Below are positions 50,954 to 60,397 of a stretch of 64,000 nucleotides of DNA, in pieces. The notes beneath the pieces are model-generated. The model was not told where the DNA came from. It did no database searches and saw nothing but the letters and a program-made list of their open reading frames with translations. The stretch's first letter is position 1, and every line of letters begins with the position of its first letter. This DNA comes from Candidatus Faecousia intestinigallinarum (GTDB lineage: Bacteria; Bacillota; Clostridia; Oscillospirales; Oscillospiraceae), in the NCBI GenBank assembly GCA_018715805.1, contig DVKX01000047.1, positions 1 through 64,000 on the forward strand, written 5' to 3'. Made by a program: the position numbers and the translations under genes.

Positions 50954-52833
50954 GCGGCTATTTCGCGGGAAGTTGGGAGGTAGCTGTGATCGGCGCGGGT
51001 CACGCGGGCATCGAAGCCGCCCTGGCCGCCGCCCGCCTGGGGCTGAAAACAGTGGTTTTCACCATCAATCTGGACGCCGTGGGCAATATGCCCTGCAACC
51101 CGGCCATCGGCGGCACAGGCAAGGGGCACCTGGTGCGGGAGCTGGACGCCCTGGGGGGCGAAATGGGTGCAGCCGCAGACAAAAGCTGCATTCAGTATCG
51201 GATGCTGAACCGGGGCAAAGGTCCCGCCGTCCATTCCCTGCGAGCTCAGGCCGACCGGCGGCGCTACCAGGAAGTAATGAAGCATACCCTGGAACTGCAG
51301 GAAAACCTCACCTTGAAGCAGGCTATGGTGACCAAGCTGCGCACGGAAAATGGCCGCGTAATCGGCCTGGAAACCCAGCTGGGCGCCATTTATGACGCCA
51401 AAGCGGTTATTATTGCCGCAGGCACCTATCTGGACAGCACCGTTATTACCGGAGACAGCGTTTATCCCTCCGGTCCGGACGGTATGCACCCGGCTCTGGG
51501 GCTGGCGGACAGCCTGGCGGCGCTGGGGCTGCATCTGCGGCGGTTCAAAACCGGCACGCCCCCCCGGATCAACCGAAAAAGCGTGGACTTCTCCAAAATG
51601 GAACTGCAAACCGGGGATGAACACCCCCAGCCCTTTTCCTTCCGCACAGAGCAGCCGGTGGAGAATTCCGCCGTGTGCTACCTGACCTACACCAACGAGA
51701 ATACCCACAGGATCATTCGTGAAAATCTCCACCGCTCCCCCATGTACGACGGCACCATCACCGGCGTAGGCCCCCGATACTGCCCCAGTATTGAGACGAA
51801 GATCGTCCGCTTCGCCGATAAGCCCCGCCATCAGCTCTTCATTGAGCCATGCGGGCAGAATACCGAGGAATTATATGTCCAGGGGCTGTCCTCCAGCCTG
51901 CCGGAGGATGTGCAGACGGCCATGCTGCACACCATCCCCGGCCTGGAGCGGGCAGAGATGATGCGGCCGGCCTATGCCATTGAATACGCCTGTATCGATC
52001 CCACCCAGCTGCTGCCCACGCTGGAATGCAAGAAAATATCCAGCCTGTACGGCGCGGGGCAATTCAACGGCACCTCCGGCTATGAGGAAGCCGCCGTGCA
52101 GGGCTTCGTGGCAGGGGTGAACGCCGCCCGGAAAATCCAGGGGAAATCCCCGTTCCTCCTCACCCGGGACACCAGCTATATCGGTACGCTCATCGACGAT
52201 TTGGTGACCAAGGGTACGGAGGAGCCTTACCGCATGATGACCAGCCGCTCGGAATACCGTCTGCTCCACCGGCAGGACAACGCCGACCAGCGGCTCACCG
52301 CCCTGGGTGCGGAAATTGGCCTGGTGCCCCCTGCGCGCCTCCGGGCAGTGGAAGAAAAATACCAGGCCGTTCGCCGGGAAGTCCGGCGCTTGGAGGGCAC
52401 CGGCGTTGCCGCCAGCGAAGCCCTGAACGCCATGCTGGCGGAAAAGTCCTCCGCCGGCGTCGTCAACTCCGCCCGGCTGGCGGATCTGCTCCGCCGTCCC
52501 GGGATCGGCTATGACGACCTGGCTCCCTTTGATCCGGAGCGTCCTGCGCTGTCCGCCGCCGTTACGGAGGAAGTGGAAATTCAAATCAAATACGCCGGCT
52601 ACCTGGAACGGCAGGAAAAGCAAGTGGCGCAGTTCCGGCAGGAGGAATCCCGGAAGCTGCCGGAAGACATAGACTATCACGCCATCAACGGCCTGCGGCT
52701 GGAGGCGCGGCAGAAGCTCAGCGAAATCCGTCCTGTGTCCCTTGGGCAGGCCGGACGCATTTCCGGCGTCAGTCCGGCGGATATCGCAGTGCTGCTGATC
52801 TATCTGGGGCAGCGCAGCGCTGGAGAATCATAA
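50950..52833 (+). CDS. mnmG: tRNA uridine-5-carboxymethylaminomethyl modification enzyme MnmG
   Basis: A 627-aa FAD protein that, with MnmE, installs cmnm5 on wobble U34 using methylene-THF. It has [51 protein letters not shown], and the C-terminal helical MnmE/tRNA-binding region. mnmE is not adjacent. It is co-translated with trmB. Confidence 0.97.
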   Translation: MSGYFAGSWEVAVIGAGHAGIEAALAAARLGLKTVVFTINLDAVGNMPCNPAIGGTGKGHLVRELDALGGEMGAAADKSCIQYRMLNRGKGPAVHSLRAQADRRRYQEVMKHTLELQENLTLKQAMVTKLRTENGRVIGLETQLGAIYDAKAVIIAAGTYLDSTVITGDSVYPSGPDGMHPALGLADSLAALGLHLRRFKTGTPPRINRKSVDFSKMELQTGDEHPQPFSFRTEQPVENSAVCYLTYTNENTHRIIRENLHRSPMYDGTITGVGPRYCPSIETKIVRFADKPRHQLFIEPCGQNTEELYVQGLSSSLPEDVQTAMLHTIPGLERAEMMRPAYAIEYACIDPTQLLPTLECKKISSLYGAGQFNGTSGYEEAAVQGFVAGVNAARKIQGKSPFLLTRDTSYIGTLIDDLVTKGTEEPYRMMTSRSEYRLLHRQDNADQRLTALGAEIGLVPPARLRAVEEKYQAVRREVRRLEGTGVAASEALNAMLAEKSSAGVVNSARLADLLRRPGIGYDDLAPFDPERPALSAAVTEEVEIQIKYAGYLERQEKQVAQFRQEESRKLPEDIDYHAINGLRLEARQKLSEIRPVSLGQAGRISGVSPADIAVLLIYLGQRSAGES

Positions 52834-52916
52834 AACGCCATCCCGCCCGCCGTTCGGGAAAAGCCGGCGCCGCACCCGGCGCCAGCCCTCCGCATAGGAT
52901 AGTCGGAGGCGATTTT

Positions 52917-53849
52917 ATGGCAATTGTAGATACCACTGTCCCCATCACATCCGCCAGCTGCGACCGAATGATCCGGGAGATCGTGGGCGTATACCCCTTC
53001 TGCCGCAGCGAAGTACTTACCAATACTGTGTTTCAGCGGCCTGTCCGCACCCTAGTCATAGGGAATGGGAGCCGCAAAGTGCTCTATACCGCCGCCCATC
53101 ACGCCAATGAGTGGATCACCGCACTGGTGCTGCTGCGCTTCGCGGAGGAACTGGCGGAGGCCATCGCGTCGGACGACGCCATATACGGCGTCCCTGCCCG
53201 GCTGCTGGCGCAGTCCTCGACCATTTATATGGTGCCCATGGTGGATCCGGACGGAGTAGACCTGGTAGTAGGGGCAATCCCGCCCCAATCTCCCAGCTTT
53301 CTGGCTGCCCAGATATTGGCATCTTCCTTTCCGGAAATTCCTTTCCCTGCGGGTTGGAAAGCTAATCTGGTGGGGGTGGATCTGAACCTGAACTATCCCG
53401 CCGGATGGCTCCAGGCACGGGAGATCAAATTCGCCCAAGGGTTTGACCGGCCGGCTCCCCGGGACTTCGTAGGCCGCGCGCCCCTGAATCAGCTGGAGAC
53501 CCGGGCGCTGGCAGGGTATACCCAGACGCTTGACCCCGCGCTGGTGCTGGCCTATCACACCCAGGGGCGGGTCATCTACTGGCAGTTCCGGGATTATTTT
53601 GTCCCCGGGGCAGAGGAATTGGGACGGCGCTTTGCCGCCGCCAGCGGCTACTCTCTGGAGGAAACGCCTTATGCCTCCAGCTTTGCCGGGTTCAAGGACT
53701 GGTTCATCCAGGACTACCGCCGCCCGGGCTATACCATTGAGGTGGGCGAGGGAGAGAATCCTCTGCCCCTATCCCAGTTTGACCAGATCTACCGGGAAAA
53801 TATCGGCATCTTGACCATTGCCGCCGCGCCGGATCTGGCAGAAAGCTAA
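52917..53849 (+). CDS. M14-family zinc carboxypeptidase, gamma-D-glutamyl-meso-DAP endopeptidase-like
   Basis: A 310-aa M14 peptidase. Zinc ligands are His/Glu of AAHHANEW and His of LAYHTQG; the catalytic Glu lies in YTIEVGEGENP. VDLNLNYPAGW replaces the usual RNF-type segment and is typical of MpaA/YqgT-like enzymes acting on muropeptides. No signal peptide is visible, so it probably acts on cytosolic recycled wall peptides. ATG 52917 follows GGAGGCGATTTT. Confidence 0.85.
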   Translation: MAIVDTTVPITSASCDRMIREIVGVYPFCRSEVLTNTVFQRPVRTLVIGNGSRKVLYTAAHHANEWITALVLLRFAEELAEAIASDDAIYGVPARLLAQSSTIYMVPMVDPDGVDLVVGAIPPQSPSFLAAQILASSFPEIPFPAGWKANLVGVDLNLNYPAGWLQAREIKFAQGFDRPAPRDFVGRAPLNQLETRALAGYTQTLDPALVLAYHTQGRVIYWQFRDYFVPGAEELGRRFAAASGYSLEETPYASSFAGFKDWFIQDYRRPGYTIEVGEGENPLPLSQFDQIYRENIGILTIAAAPDLAES

Positions 53850-53877
53850 AACACGATTACAAAAGCGAGGTATTTCC

Positions 53878-54666
53878 ATGGTCGTATTTTTTGACATTGA
53901 CGGCACCATCGTTGACGAGGCCACGCAGATCCTGCCCCAGTCCGCCGTAGACGCTGTGGCGGAGCTTGTCCGCCGGGGGCATCAGGCCATCGTAAATACC
54001 GGTCGGCCTTTCGGGCATATTGACCCCCGGGTGCGCGCCATGGCCTTTACCGGCTATGTCTGCGGCTGCGGTATGGAACGGATTCTGGACGGAAAAGTTG
54101 TCTCCCGCGCCATGCCAGAGGAAAGCCTGTGCCGGTATGTGCGGGATTCTGTCCGGGAATGCGGGATGCAGGTGCTCTATGAGGGGGAAACCGAACTATA
54201 TTCCGACGGCCGCTGGTCGCTGGGCGCCGCTGCGGTGCGGGAAGCCGCCCGGATGCACAAGAAAGGCTTCGCTACCCGGGAAATAGACAGCTTGCCCCAT
54301 TGCCGGTTCATGAAGTTTGTCACCCACGACGCGCCGGGCTGCCGTCGGGAGGAAATGCTCCGGCGGATGCAGCCCTACTTCTCCTGCATCGACCGGGATA
54401 ACTCCATGGTGGAATATGTGCTCAAGGGTTACAGCAAGGCCGGCGGCGCGGCGGCCTTGCTGGCGGAGCTGGGCTGTCCCAGGAGCCAGGTCTATGCCAT
54501 CGGCGACAGCGCCAACGATCTGCCCATGTTCGCTCAAGCCGCCCACACCGCCGCCCTGGGGGACGGCATGGCACAGCTGAAAGCGCAGGCGGAATATGTC
54601 ACTGCCCCCGTCCTTCAGGACGGCGTTGCCCAGGCGCTGCGTCACTGGGGTCTCATCGGAGCATAA
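53878..54666 (+). CDS. HAD-superfamily hydrolase, Cof/YidA-like
   Basis: A 262-aa class IIB HAD phosphatase: FFDIDGTIVDE (motif I), VNTGRP (motif II), the Lys of KGYSKAGGA, and YAIGDSANDLPMF (motif IV), with a C2 cap between. Such enzymes act on sugar phosphates, FMN or PLP; the substrate is not evident. ATG 53878 follows GCGAGGTATTTCC, 28 bp after the M14 peptidase. Confidence 0.87.
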   Translation: MVVFFDIDGTIVDEATQILPQSAVDAVAELVRRGHQAIVNTGRPFGHIDPRVRAMAFTGYVCGCGMERILDGKVVSRAMPEESLCRYVRDSVRECGMQVLYEGETELYSDGRWSLGAAAVREAARMHKKGFATREIDSLPHCRFMKFVTHDAPGCRREEMLRRMQPYFSCIDRDNSMVEYVLKGYSKAGGAAALLAELGCPRSQVYAIGDSANDLPMFAQAAHTAALGDGMAQLKAQAEYVTAPVLQDGVAQALRHWGLIGA

Positions 54667-54704
54667 AAAGCGCCGCCTGCTTTCGCAGGCAGCGCTTCCC
54701 TTTT
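54665..54704. terminator. Convergent terminator
   Basis: AAGCGCCGCCTGC and GCAGGCAGCGCTT form the stem around TTTC, with A- and T-rich flanks serving both strands. Confidence 0.8.
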
Positions 54705-55236
54705 ATCGGCTGCGGACGGTCACTTGCAGGCCGCCCAGCACATCCAGCACCTTTTCGTGCAGGGGCTTGTCAAAGGAGTCCGTCAGGGCGGCGTCCACCA
54801 CAATGGATGCCTCCGGATAGCGGCTTTGGAGCACCACCGCGTTGCTCACCACGCAGATGTTGCTCACCAGCCCCACCAGTTCGATCTCATCGGCGCGCTC
54901 CGGCAGTACCCCGGCCACCGCCGGGTCGGCGACGTCCATGCCAAAGGACAGCTTGTCAATGGCCTTGGCCTCCACCTCCGCCAGCGCCCTGGCCGTCTCG
55001 CCATAAACCTGCCAGCCGTCGCTGCCCCGAATACAATGCGGCACGGGGAGATTCCGCCCCTCCCGGGTGGAAAGATAGTTTTCAAAATGCGTGTCCCTGG
55101 TGTAGAACACATGGCCCTTTCCGTATTGGCGCACCTTCCGGGCAATGCCCGTGTCCAGCTTCTCCGCACCGGGGAAACCCAGCGCGCCGTCCACAAAGTC
55201 CTTCTGATAATCGATGACGAACAAATACCGTTCCAT
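54703..55236 (-). CDS. Isochorismatase-family cysteine hydrolase (nicotinamidase-like)
   Basis: A 177-aa protein with catalytic Asp in LFVIDYQKDFVDGALGF, FYTRDTHFENY, and the nucleophile Cys in LVGLVSNICVVSNAV. Nicotinamidases deamidate nicotinamide in NAD salvage, and the DYQKDFVDG opening fits them, but other amidases share the fold. Its own promoter is not obvious. It converges on the Cof-like gene. Confidence 0.85.
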   Translation of the reverse strand: MERYLFVIDYQKDFVDGALGFPGAEKLDTGIARKVRQYGKGHVFYTRDTHFENYLSTREGRNLPVPHCIRGSDGWQVYGETARALAEVEAKAIDKLSFGMDVADPAVAGVLPERADEIELVGLVSNICVVSNAVVLQSRYPEASIVVDAALTDSFDKPLHEKVLDVLGGLQVTVRSR

Positions 55237-55304
55237 TTTTCCGCCTCCAGGGAATTTTATTTGTTATTACCATAGCAAATTCCCCTGGAAAAGTCAACCG
55301 GGCA

Positions 55305-55333
55305 TTGCATGACGGCAAATAATTTGGTACAAT
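55305..55333 (+). promoter_or_regulatory. murI promoter
   Basis: TTGCAT and TACAAT (TGG-extended) are separated by 17 bp. The transcript would start about 24 bp before the murI TTG start codon. Confidence 0.72.
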
Positions 55334-55363
55334 GGGGAAAAGAAAGCAGAAGCTGGTGAGATT

Positions 55364-56137
55364 TTGAACCAAATCCAAGACTACATCGCCGTTTTCGACT
55401 CCGGCCTGGGCGGCATCAGCGTGCTGCGTCACCTGCGCGCCCGGATGCCCCAGGAGCGCTACCTCTATTTCGGCGACTCCGCCAACGCCCCCTACGGCGC
55501 CAAGTCCACAGAGGAGGCGCAGGCGCTTACTCTGGCCGCCGCCGAGCGACTGCTCCGCAGGGACGTCAAGGCGCTGGTGGTTGCCTGCAACACCGCCACC
55601 GCCGCCGCCATTCAGCCGCTGCGCCAAGCGCACCCCGATCTCATTATCATCGGCATGGAACCGGCGCTGAAGCCCGCTGCCGAGCACTTCCCCCAGGGAT
55701 GTGTCGGCGTGATGGCCACGCCGCTGACCCTGCGGGAAGAGAAATTTATCCGTTTGCTCCACCGCTTTGACGAAAGCTGCCGGATCGTTCCCATTCCTGC
55801 GCCGGGGCTGGTGGAGCTGGTGGAACAGGGCAAGGCCAATTCCCCCCAATCCCTGGCGCTGCTGGAATCCATCCTCTCCCCCTATTGCGGAAAGCTGGAC
55901 GCGCTGGTGCTGGGCTGCACCCATTACCCCTTCGCCAAGCCCACCATCGCAAAAATCCTGGGAAACCGCACCCAGCTGCTGGACGGCGGCCCCGGCACCG
56001 CCCGGGAAACCCAACGGCGGCTGGCAGCCGCCGGACTGCTGCGCAGCGGAACGGGTGAACTCATCCTGGAAAACAGCCTGCCCGGCGAGGAGATCCTCGC
56101 CCTGGCTCGCCATCTGGCAGAAACAGAACTACCATAA
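55364..56137 (+). CDS. murI: Glutamate racemase
   Basis: A 257-aa cofactor-independent racemase supplying D-glutamate to peptidoglycan. It has IAVFDSGLGGISVL, YFGDSANAPYG, catalytic Cys in VVACNTATAA and second Cys in LGCTHYPF. The start is TTG 55364, shortly after GGTGAG. It opens a four-gene rightward run with udk, a HAD phosphatase and the DUF89 gene. Confidence 0.96.
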   Translation: MNQIQDYIAVFDSGLGGISVLRHLRARMPQERYLYFGDSANAPYGAKSTEEAQALTLAAAERLLRRDVKALVVACNTATAAAIQPLRQAHPDLIIIGMEPALKPAAEHFPQGCVGVMATPLTLREEKFIRLLHRFDESCRIVPIPAPGLVELVEQGKANSPQSLALLESILSPYCGKLDALVLGCTHYPFAKPTIAKILGNRTQLLDGGPGTARETQRRLAAAGLLRSGTGELILENSLPGEEILALARHLAETELP

Positions 56138-56148
56138 GGAGGGGCTTT

Positions 56149-56775
56149 ATGAACAATATTTTAGTCATCGGCATCGCCGGAGGTTCCGGCAGCGGCAAGA
56201 CCACCCTGATGCGCAACATCGTGCAGCGATTTGAGGGGGCGGTCACCGTCATCAGCCACGACAATTACTACAAACGCCACGACGAGCTGCCCTACGAAGA
56301 ACGCTGCAAGCTGAATTACGACCAGCCGGACGCCTTCGACACCAGTCTGATGGTCTATCAGCTGGAGTGTCTGCGCCATGGGGAGGCTGTGGACTGTCCG
56401 GTATATGACTTTGCACTGCACAACCGCTCCAGCGAAACCATCCACATCGTCCCCAAGCAGGTAATTATCGTAGAAGGTATCCTGATTTTTGAAAACCAGC
56501 AGCTGCGGGACTTGATGGATATTAAAATTTTTGTGGACACGGACGCAGACGTCCGCCTGTGCCGCCGGATCAAGCGGGATGTGAACAAGCGGGGACGGAC
56601 TTTGGAAAGCGTCCTCAAGCAGTATCAGGAGACGGTGAAGCCCATGTACGAGCGGTATGTGGAACCAAGCAAAAAATACGCCGACATCGTAGTGCCCGAG
56701 GGCGGGAAGAACTGGATTGCCCTGGACATGATCCTTGGGCGCATCCAGCGGCATCTGGACGAGACGGAGGGTTAA
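56149..56775 (+). CDS. udk: Uridine kinase
   Basis: A 208-aa NTP-dependent kinase phosphorylating uridine and cytidine in salvage. P-loop GIAGGSGSGKTTL, ISHDNYYKR, and the HxxPxAFD-like YDQPDAFD are visible. Length is typical (205-215). ATG 56149 follows AAGGAGGGGCTTT, 11 bp after murI. Confidence 0.96.
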   Translation: MNNILVIGIAGGSGSGKTTLMRNIVQRFEGAVTVISHDNYYKRHDELPYEERCKLNYDQPDAFDTSLMVYQLECLRHGEAVDCPVYDFALHNRSSETIHIVPKQVIIVEGILIFENQQLRDLMDIKIFVDTDADVRLCRRIKRDVNKRGRTLESVLKQYQETVKPMYERYVEPSKKYADIVVPEGGKNWIALDMILGRIQRHLDETEG

Positions 56776-56778
56776 CGC

Positions 56779-57417
56779 ATGACGCCCCAGGCGCTGATCT
56801 TTGACATTGACGGCACCCTCTGGGATTCCCGCGCCCTGGTGGCGGAGGGCTACAATCTCCAGCTTCGGGACGAGGGTCTTGACCGCCTGTGCGTAAACGC
56901 GGAGCAGCTGCGCCCTCTGTTTGGCCAGGTGATAACCGCCATTGCCGACGCGCTCCTGGGTTCCATCCCGGAAGGGGAACGCTATGGGCTGATGGAGCGG
57001 TGTATGGCGCGGGAGAATCGCTATCTGGCGGAAAATCCCTGCGACATTGGCTATCCGGAGATCCGGGAAACCCTGGAAGCCTTGGCGGAAAAATTTGACT
57101 TATACATTGTCAGCAACAGTCAGCGGGACTACCCGGAGCTGTGTATGGAGAAGCTGGGCATCGCCCGCCTGATCCGGGGACATCTGTGCTTTGGGGACAC
57201 CGGCACGCCCAAGGATCAGACCATCCTCCGGCTGCTGCGGGAGCATACCATCTCCTCCGCTATGTACATCGGCGACACCCAGGCAGACTGCGACAGCGCC
57301 CACGCCGCAGGCATCCCTTTCCTCTGGGCAGCCTACGGCTTCGGGAAAGCGACGGATTACGACGACATGGTTTCCCAGCCCCGGGAGCTGCGGAAACTGC
57401 TGAACCAACAGAAATAG
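56779..57417 (+). CDS. HAD-superfamily phosphatase, Gph-like
   Basis: A 212-aa HAD hydrolase: IFDIDGTLWDSR, VSNSQ, the Lys of GTPKDQTI, and MYIGDTQADCDSAHAAGIPF. The helical C1 cap fits phosphoglycolate or nucleotide phosphatases. Only 3 bp separate it from udk, so a role in nucleoside phosphate turnover is conceivable but not shown. Confidence 0.87.
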   Translation: MTPQALIFDIDGTLWDSRALVAEGYNLQLRDEGLDRLCVNAEQLRPLFGQVITAIADALLGSIPEGERYGLMERCMARENRYLAENPCDIGYPEIRETLEALAEKFDLYIVSNSQRDYPELCMEKLGIARLIRGHLCFGDTGTPKDQTILRLLREHTISSAMYIGDTQADCDSAHAAGIPFLWAAYGFGKATDYDDMVSQPRELRKLLNQQK

Positions 57418-57454
57418 GAGGACGCCGCCGAAACATTCGGCGGACAGCGGATTT

Positions 57455-58342
57455 ATGGCAATTACCCTGGATTCCCAATGTCTGATCTGCCACCTGCGGC
57501 GAAATGTGGAGACCGCCCAGCGCCTGGGGGACAGGCAGACCGCCACCGCCTTTGCCAAGGCGCTGATGGAACTGTATCTTAGCGCGCCGGAGGCGTGGAG
57601 CTCCCCCTGTCTTGCCCCCGGAACCACCGCGCTCTTTCAGAAATTCTACGGTCTGGAGGCAGACCGCTTCCGCCGGGAAAAGCAAACCTCCAACCAGTTT
57701 GTTCTGGCGCGGCTGCCGGATATCCAGGCTCGCATAGACGCCGCGCCCGATCCGGTATTTGCCGGACTGCAATTCGCCATCCTGGGCAATTACATCGACT
57801 TTTCCGCCTTGCAGCAGGAGGTCAGCTTTGAGGCGCTGGATGCGATGCTCCAGGAGGCGCTGCGCATGACGCCGGACGCGGGAAGCTATGCCGCCTTTCA
57901 GACGGATTTGGCGCGGGCGCAGCGCCTGCTCTACTTGACGGACAACGCCGGAGAGATCGGCTTTGACCGCCTCTTTGCCCAGGCCATCGCACGGCGCTAC
58001 CCCCATCTGAGCATCACTTTCTGCGTCCGTGGCGCCCCCGCCATGAATGACGCAACCCGGGAGGACGCCGCGCTGATGGGCGTCCCTTTTCCTGTCATCG
58101 ACAACGGCAACGCCATCCCCGGTACGGAGCTGTCCCAGCTGGGAGCGGAGGCAAAGGCCGCCCTGGAAAGCGCGGACGTGATCGTTGCCAAGGGGCAGGG
58201 CAATACCGAGACGCTGCTGGGCTGCGGCTACAATATCTATTATGCTTTCCTGATAAAATGCCCGCGGTTCATAGAGCTTTTTCACCGGGAAAAGTTCACG
58301 CCCATGTTTTTCCGGGAGCGAGCCGGCATCCCCAGGCAATAG
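57455..58342 (+). CDS. DUF89 family metal-dependent phosphatase (damage-control type)
   Basis: A 295-aa DUF89/ARMT1-like protein. It has an N-terminal CLICHLRR motif, the DUF89 signature LYLTDNAGEIGFDRL, VRGAPAMNDAT and VIVAKGQGNTETL. Characterised members hydrolyse harmful or surplus phosphometabolites, including sugar phosphates. A hairpin (CCGCCGA/TCGGCGG, 57427-57444) sits just upstream and the ribosome-binding site is weak. It follows the HAD gene by 37 bp. Confidence 0.87.
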   Translation: MAITLDSQCLICHLRRNVETAQRLGDRQTATAFAKALMELYLSAPEAWSSPCLAPGTTALFQKFYGLEADRFRREKQTSNQFVLARLPDIQARIDAAPDPVFAGLQFAILGNYIDFSALQQEVSFEALDAMLQEALRMTPDAGSYAAFQTDLARAQRLLYLTDNAGEIGFDRLFAQAIARRYPHLSITFCVRGAPAMNDATREDAALMGVPFPVIDNGNAIPGTELSQLGAEAKAALESADVIVAKGQGNTETLLGCGYNIYYAFLIKCPRFIELFHREKFTPMFFRERAGIPRQ

Positions 58343-58436
58343 CGCGCCTGCGGGCACGCCGGTTCCTTTTCTCGTCACAGTCTCTTGGCAAAATGAACAA
58401 ATTGCCAAAAAAGCTTTGGTTAGGGCAAATTTCCTG

Positions 58437-58496
58437 TTGAATTTGCCGCCGTGGTGTGTTACGATATCATTGTATCGATATGGGCGCATTGCGCCC
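58437..58496 (+). promoter_or_regulatory. metF-acs promoter and leader hairpins
   Basis: TTGAAT and TACGAT (58437-58465) are 17 bp apart. CGATA-TCATTG-TATCG overlaps the -10 and start region, and GGGCGC-ATT-GCGCCC (58482-58496) follows in the leader. Confidence 0.6.
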
Positions 58497-58551
58497 AGAA
58501 AAGAAGTCCTGGCAATGAAGGATTGCCTGATATTTAGGAGGTAAGAAACCA

Positions 58552-59481
58552 ATGAATGTTGCAGAAATCATGGACAACCGCAGCGCATTCTCCTTCGAGG
58601 TATTCCCCCCGAAGACGGATGTGGGCATGGAAAAGCTGTGCGGCGAGGGCGGCGTGCTGGATCAGCTGTGCTCTATGAACCCGGACTACATCTCCTGCAC
58701 CTACGGCGCGGGCGGCACCAACGTGGGTAAAAACCTGGAAGTGCTGGATCACATCATTAAGGGCGGCCGCACCATCGGCGTGACGCACTTTACCTGCATC
58801 GGCAACACCAAAGAAGGCATCAAGGAGCAGCTCCAGACCTATCTGGATCACGGCATCGACCATATGCTGGCTCTCCGGGGCGACCTGCCCTTCGGCTGGG
58901 CCGGCACCGGCGGCGACCTGCACTACGCCACCGAGTTGGTAAAATTCGTCCGGCAGGAGTTCGGCGACAAGTTCACCATTGCCGTAGCCGGCTCCCCCGA
59001 GGGACATATCGCCTGCCGCAGCCTGGAAGCGGACATCGCTTTCCTGAAGCAGAAGCAGGATAACGGTGCCGACTACATCATGACCCAGCTGTGCTGGGAT
59101 ATGGATCAGTTCCGCTACTGGCTGGATGCTATCCGCGCCGCCGGCGTGTGGCTGCCCGTGGACGTGGGCATTATGCCCATCCTGGATCAGGCCGCGACCA
59201 TCAATATGGCTCTCTCCCGCAACGGCTGCGTGATGCCCCGGGAGCTGTGTGAAATCATCTCCAAGAACTGGATCTTCCCCAACCCCTTCGTAAAGGATCC
59301 CTTCGACGCGGATGTGGAGGGCAAGAAGGCCAGCTTCAAGGAAGCCGGCATCGAGTACACCATCCGTCAGATCGACGAGTACCGCGCCTGCGGCATCAGC
59401 GGCATCCACCTGTACGCACTGAACAAGTACGAGGACGTGGCGCGGATTGCCAAGGAAGCCGGCCTGCTGAACACCATCTAA
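58552..59481 (+). CDS. metF: 5,10-Methylenetetrahydrofolate reductase
   Basis: A 309-aa FAD TIM-barrel enzyme reducing methylene-THF to methyl-THF, the last methyl-branch step. It has FSFEVFPPKTDVGMEKL, YISCTYGAGGT, HMLALRGDLPF and QLCWDMDQF. Acetogen MetF often partners with the zinc/Fe-S protein MetV; metV is not adjacent, so the electron donor is unknown. ATG 58552 follows TAGGAGGTAAGAAACCA. It is the first gene of the metF-cooC-acsD-acsCE-acsB run. Confidence 0.95.
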   Translation: MNVAEIMDNRSAFSFEVFPPKTDVGMEKLCGEGGVLDQLCSMNPDYISCTYGAGGTNVGKNLEVLDHIIKGGRTIGVTHFTCIGNTKEGIKEQLQTYLDHGIDHMLALRGDLPFGWAGTGGDLHYATELVKFVRQEFGDKFTIAVAGSPEGHIACRSLEADIAFLKQKQDNGADYIMTQLCWDMDQFRYWLDAIRAAGVWLPVDVGIMPILDQAATINMALSRNGCVMPRELCEIISKNWIFPNPFVKDPFDADVEGKKASFKEAGIEYTIRQIDEYRACGISGIHLYALNKYEDVARIAKEAGLLNTI

Positions 59482-59565
59482 CCGTGTTTTCCATACCCCC
59501 GCACCCCCGCCGGGGATGCGGGGCGCGCAATGCGCATTTCCCACTGGCAAAGGAGTAACTATACT

Positions 59566-60336
59566 ATGGCAACACCCCATACCATCGCGGTAGCCGGCAA
59601 GGGCGGCGTGGGTAAAACCACCACCTGCGGTATGCTCATCGACTATCTGTGCAAGAAGAAGCAAGGCCCCGTCCTGGTGGTGGACGCGGACGCCAACAGC
59701 AACCTGAACGAGGTGCTGGGGGTGGAAGTGGAAACCAGCCTGGGCGCAATCCGGGAGGAAATGGCACAGGCGGAGCTTCACGGCACCGTCCCCGCCGGCA
59801 TGACCAAAGCGGATTACGCCGATATGAAGTTCGGCGAAGCGCTGATCGAAGAGGACGACTTTGATATGCTGGTGATGGGCCGCACCCAAGGCAAGGGCTG
59901 CTACTGCTATGTGAACGGCGTCCTGAAAACCCAGATCGACAAGTACGCCAAAAACTACCGCTATCTGGTCATGGACAATGAAGCAGGGCTGGAGCACGTG
60001 GCGCGGGGGACCCTTCCCCATGTGGACACCATGCTCCTGATCTCCGACTGTTCCCGCCGGGGCATCCAGGCAGTGGCTCGGATCGCGGAAATGATCGAAG
60101 AAATGTCCCTGAAGCCCACCCAAATGGGTCTGATCGTCAACCGCGCCCCTGGCGGCGTGCTGGACGATGGTGTCAAAGCCGAAATTGAAAAGCACGGCCT
60201 CACACTCTTCGGCGTGCTGCCCCATGATGATGCCGTATACCGCTGCGACTGCGACGGCAAGCCGTCGGCGAAGCTGCCGGAGGACGACCCTGTGAAGGTC
60301 GCCCTGCGGAACATCATGGGTTCCATCGGGCTGTAA
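59566..60336 (+). CDS. cooC: CooC/AcsF-type nickel-insertion ATPase
   Basis: A 256-aa MinD-like P-loop ATPase for maturing the nickel sites of CODH or acetyl-CoA synthase. It has the deviant Walker A AGKGGVGKTTTCG, DADANSNLNEVLG, and GKGCYCYVN, where the Cys-x-Cys pair binds metal at the dimer interface. The ORF-track start 59530 lies in the leader; ATG 59566 follows AAAGGAGTAACTATACT. A GC-rich hairpin (about 59497-59523) separates it from metF. Confidence 0.94.
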   Translation: MATPHTIAVAGKGGVGKTTTCGMLIDYLCKKKQGPVLVVDADANSNLNEVLGVEVETSLGAIREEMAQAELHGTVPAGMTKADYADMKFGEALIEEDDFDMLVMGRTQGKGCYCYVNGVLKTQIDKYAKNYRYLVMDNEAGLEHVARGTLPHVDTMLLISDCSRRGIQAVARIAEMIEEMSLKPTQMGLIVNRAPGGVLDDGVKAEIEKHGLTLFGVLPHDDAVYRCDCDGKPSAKLPEDDPVKVALRNIMGSIGL

Positions 60337-60397
60337 GCGCCCGAACCAATTCGTTTTCCCAATAAATTTATGGATAATACTAAGGGGGATCATTACA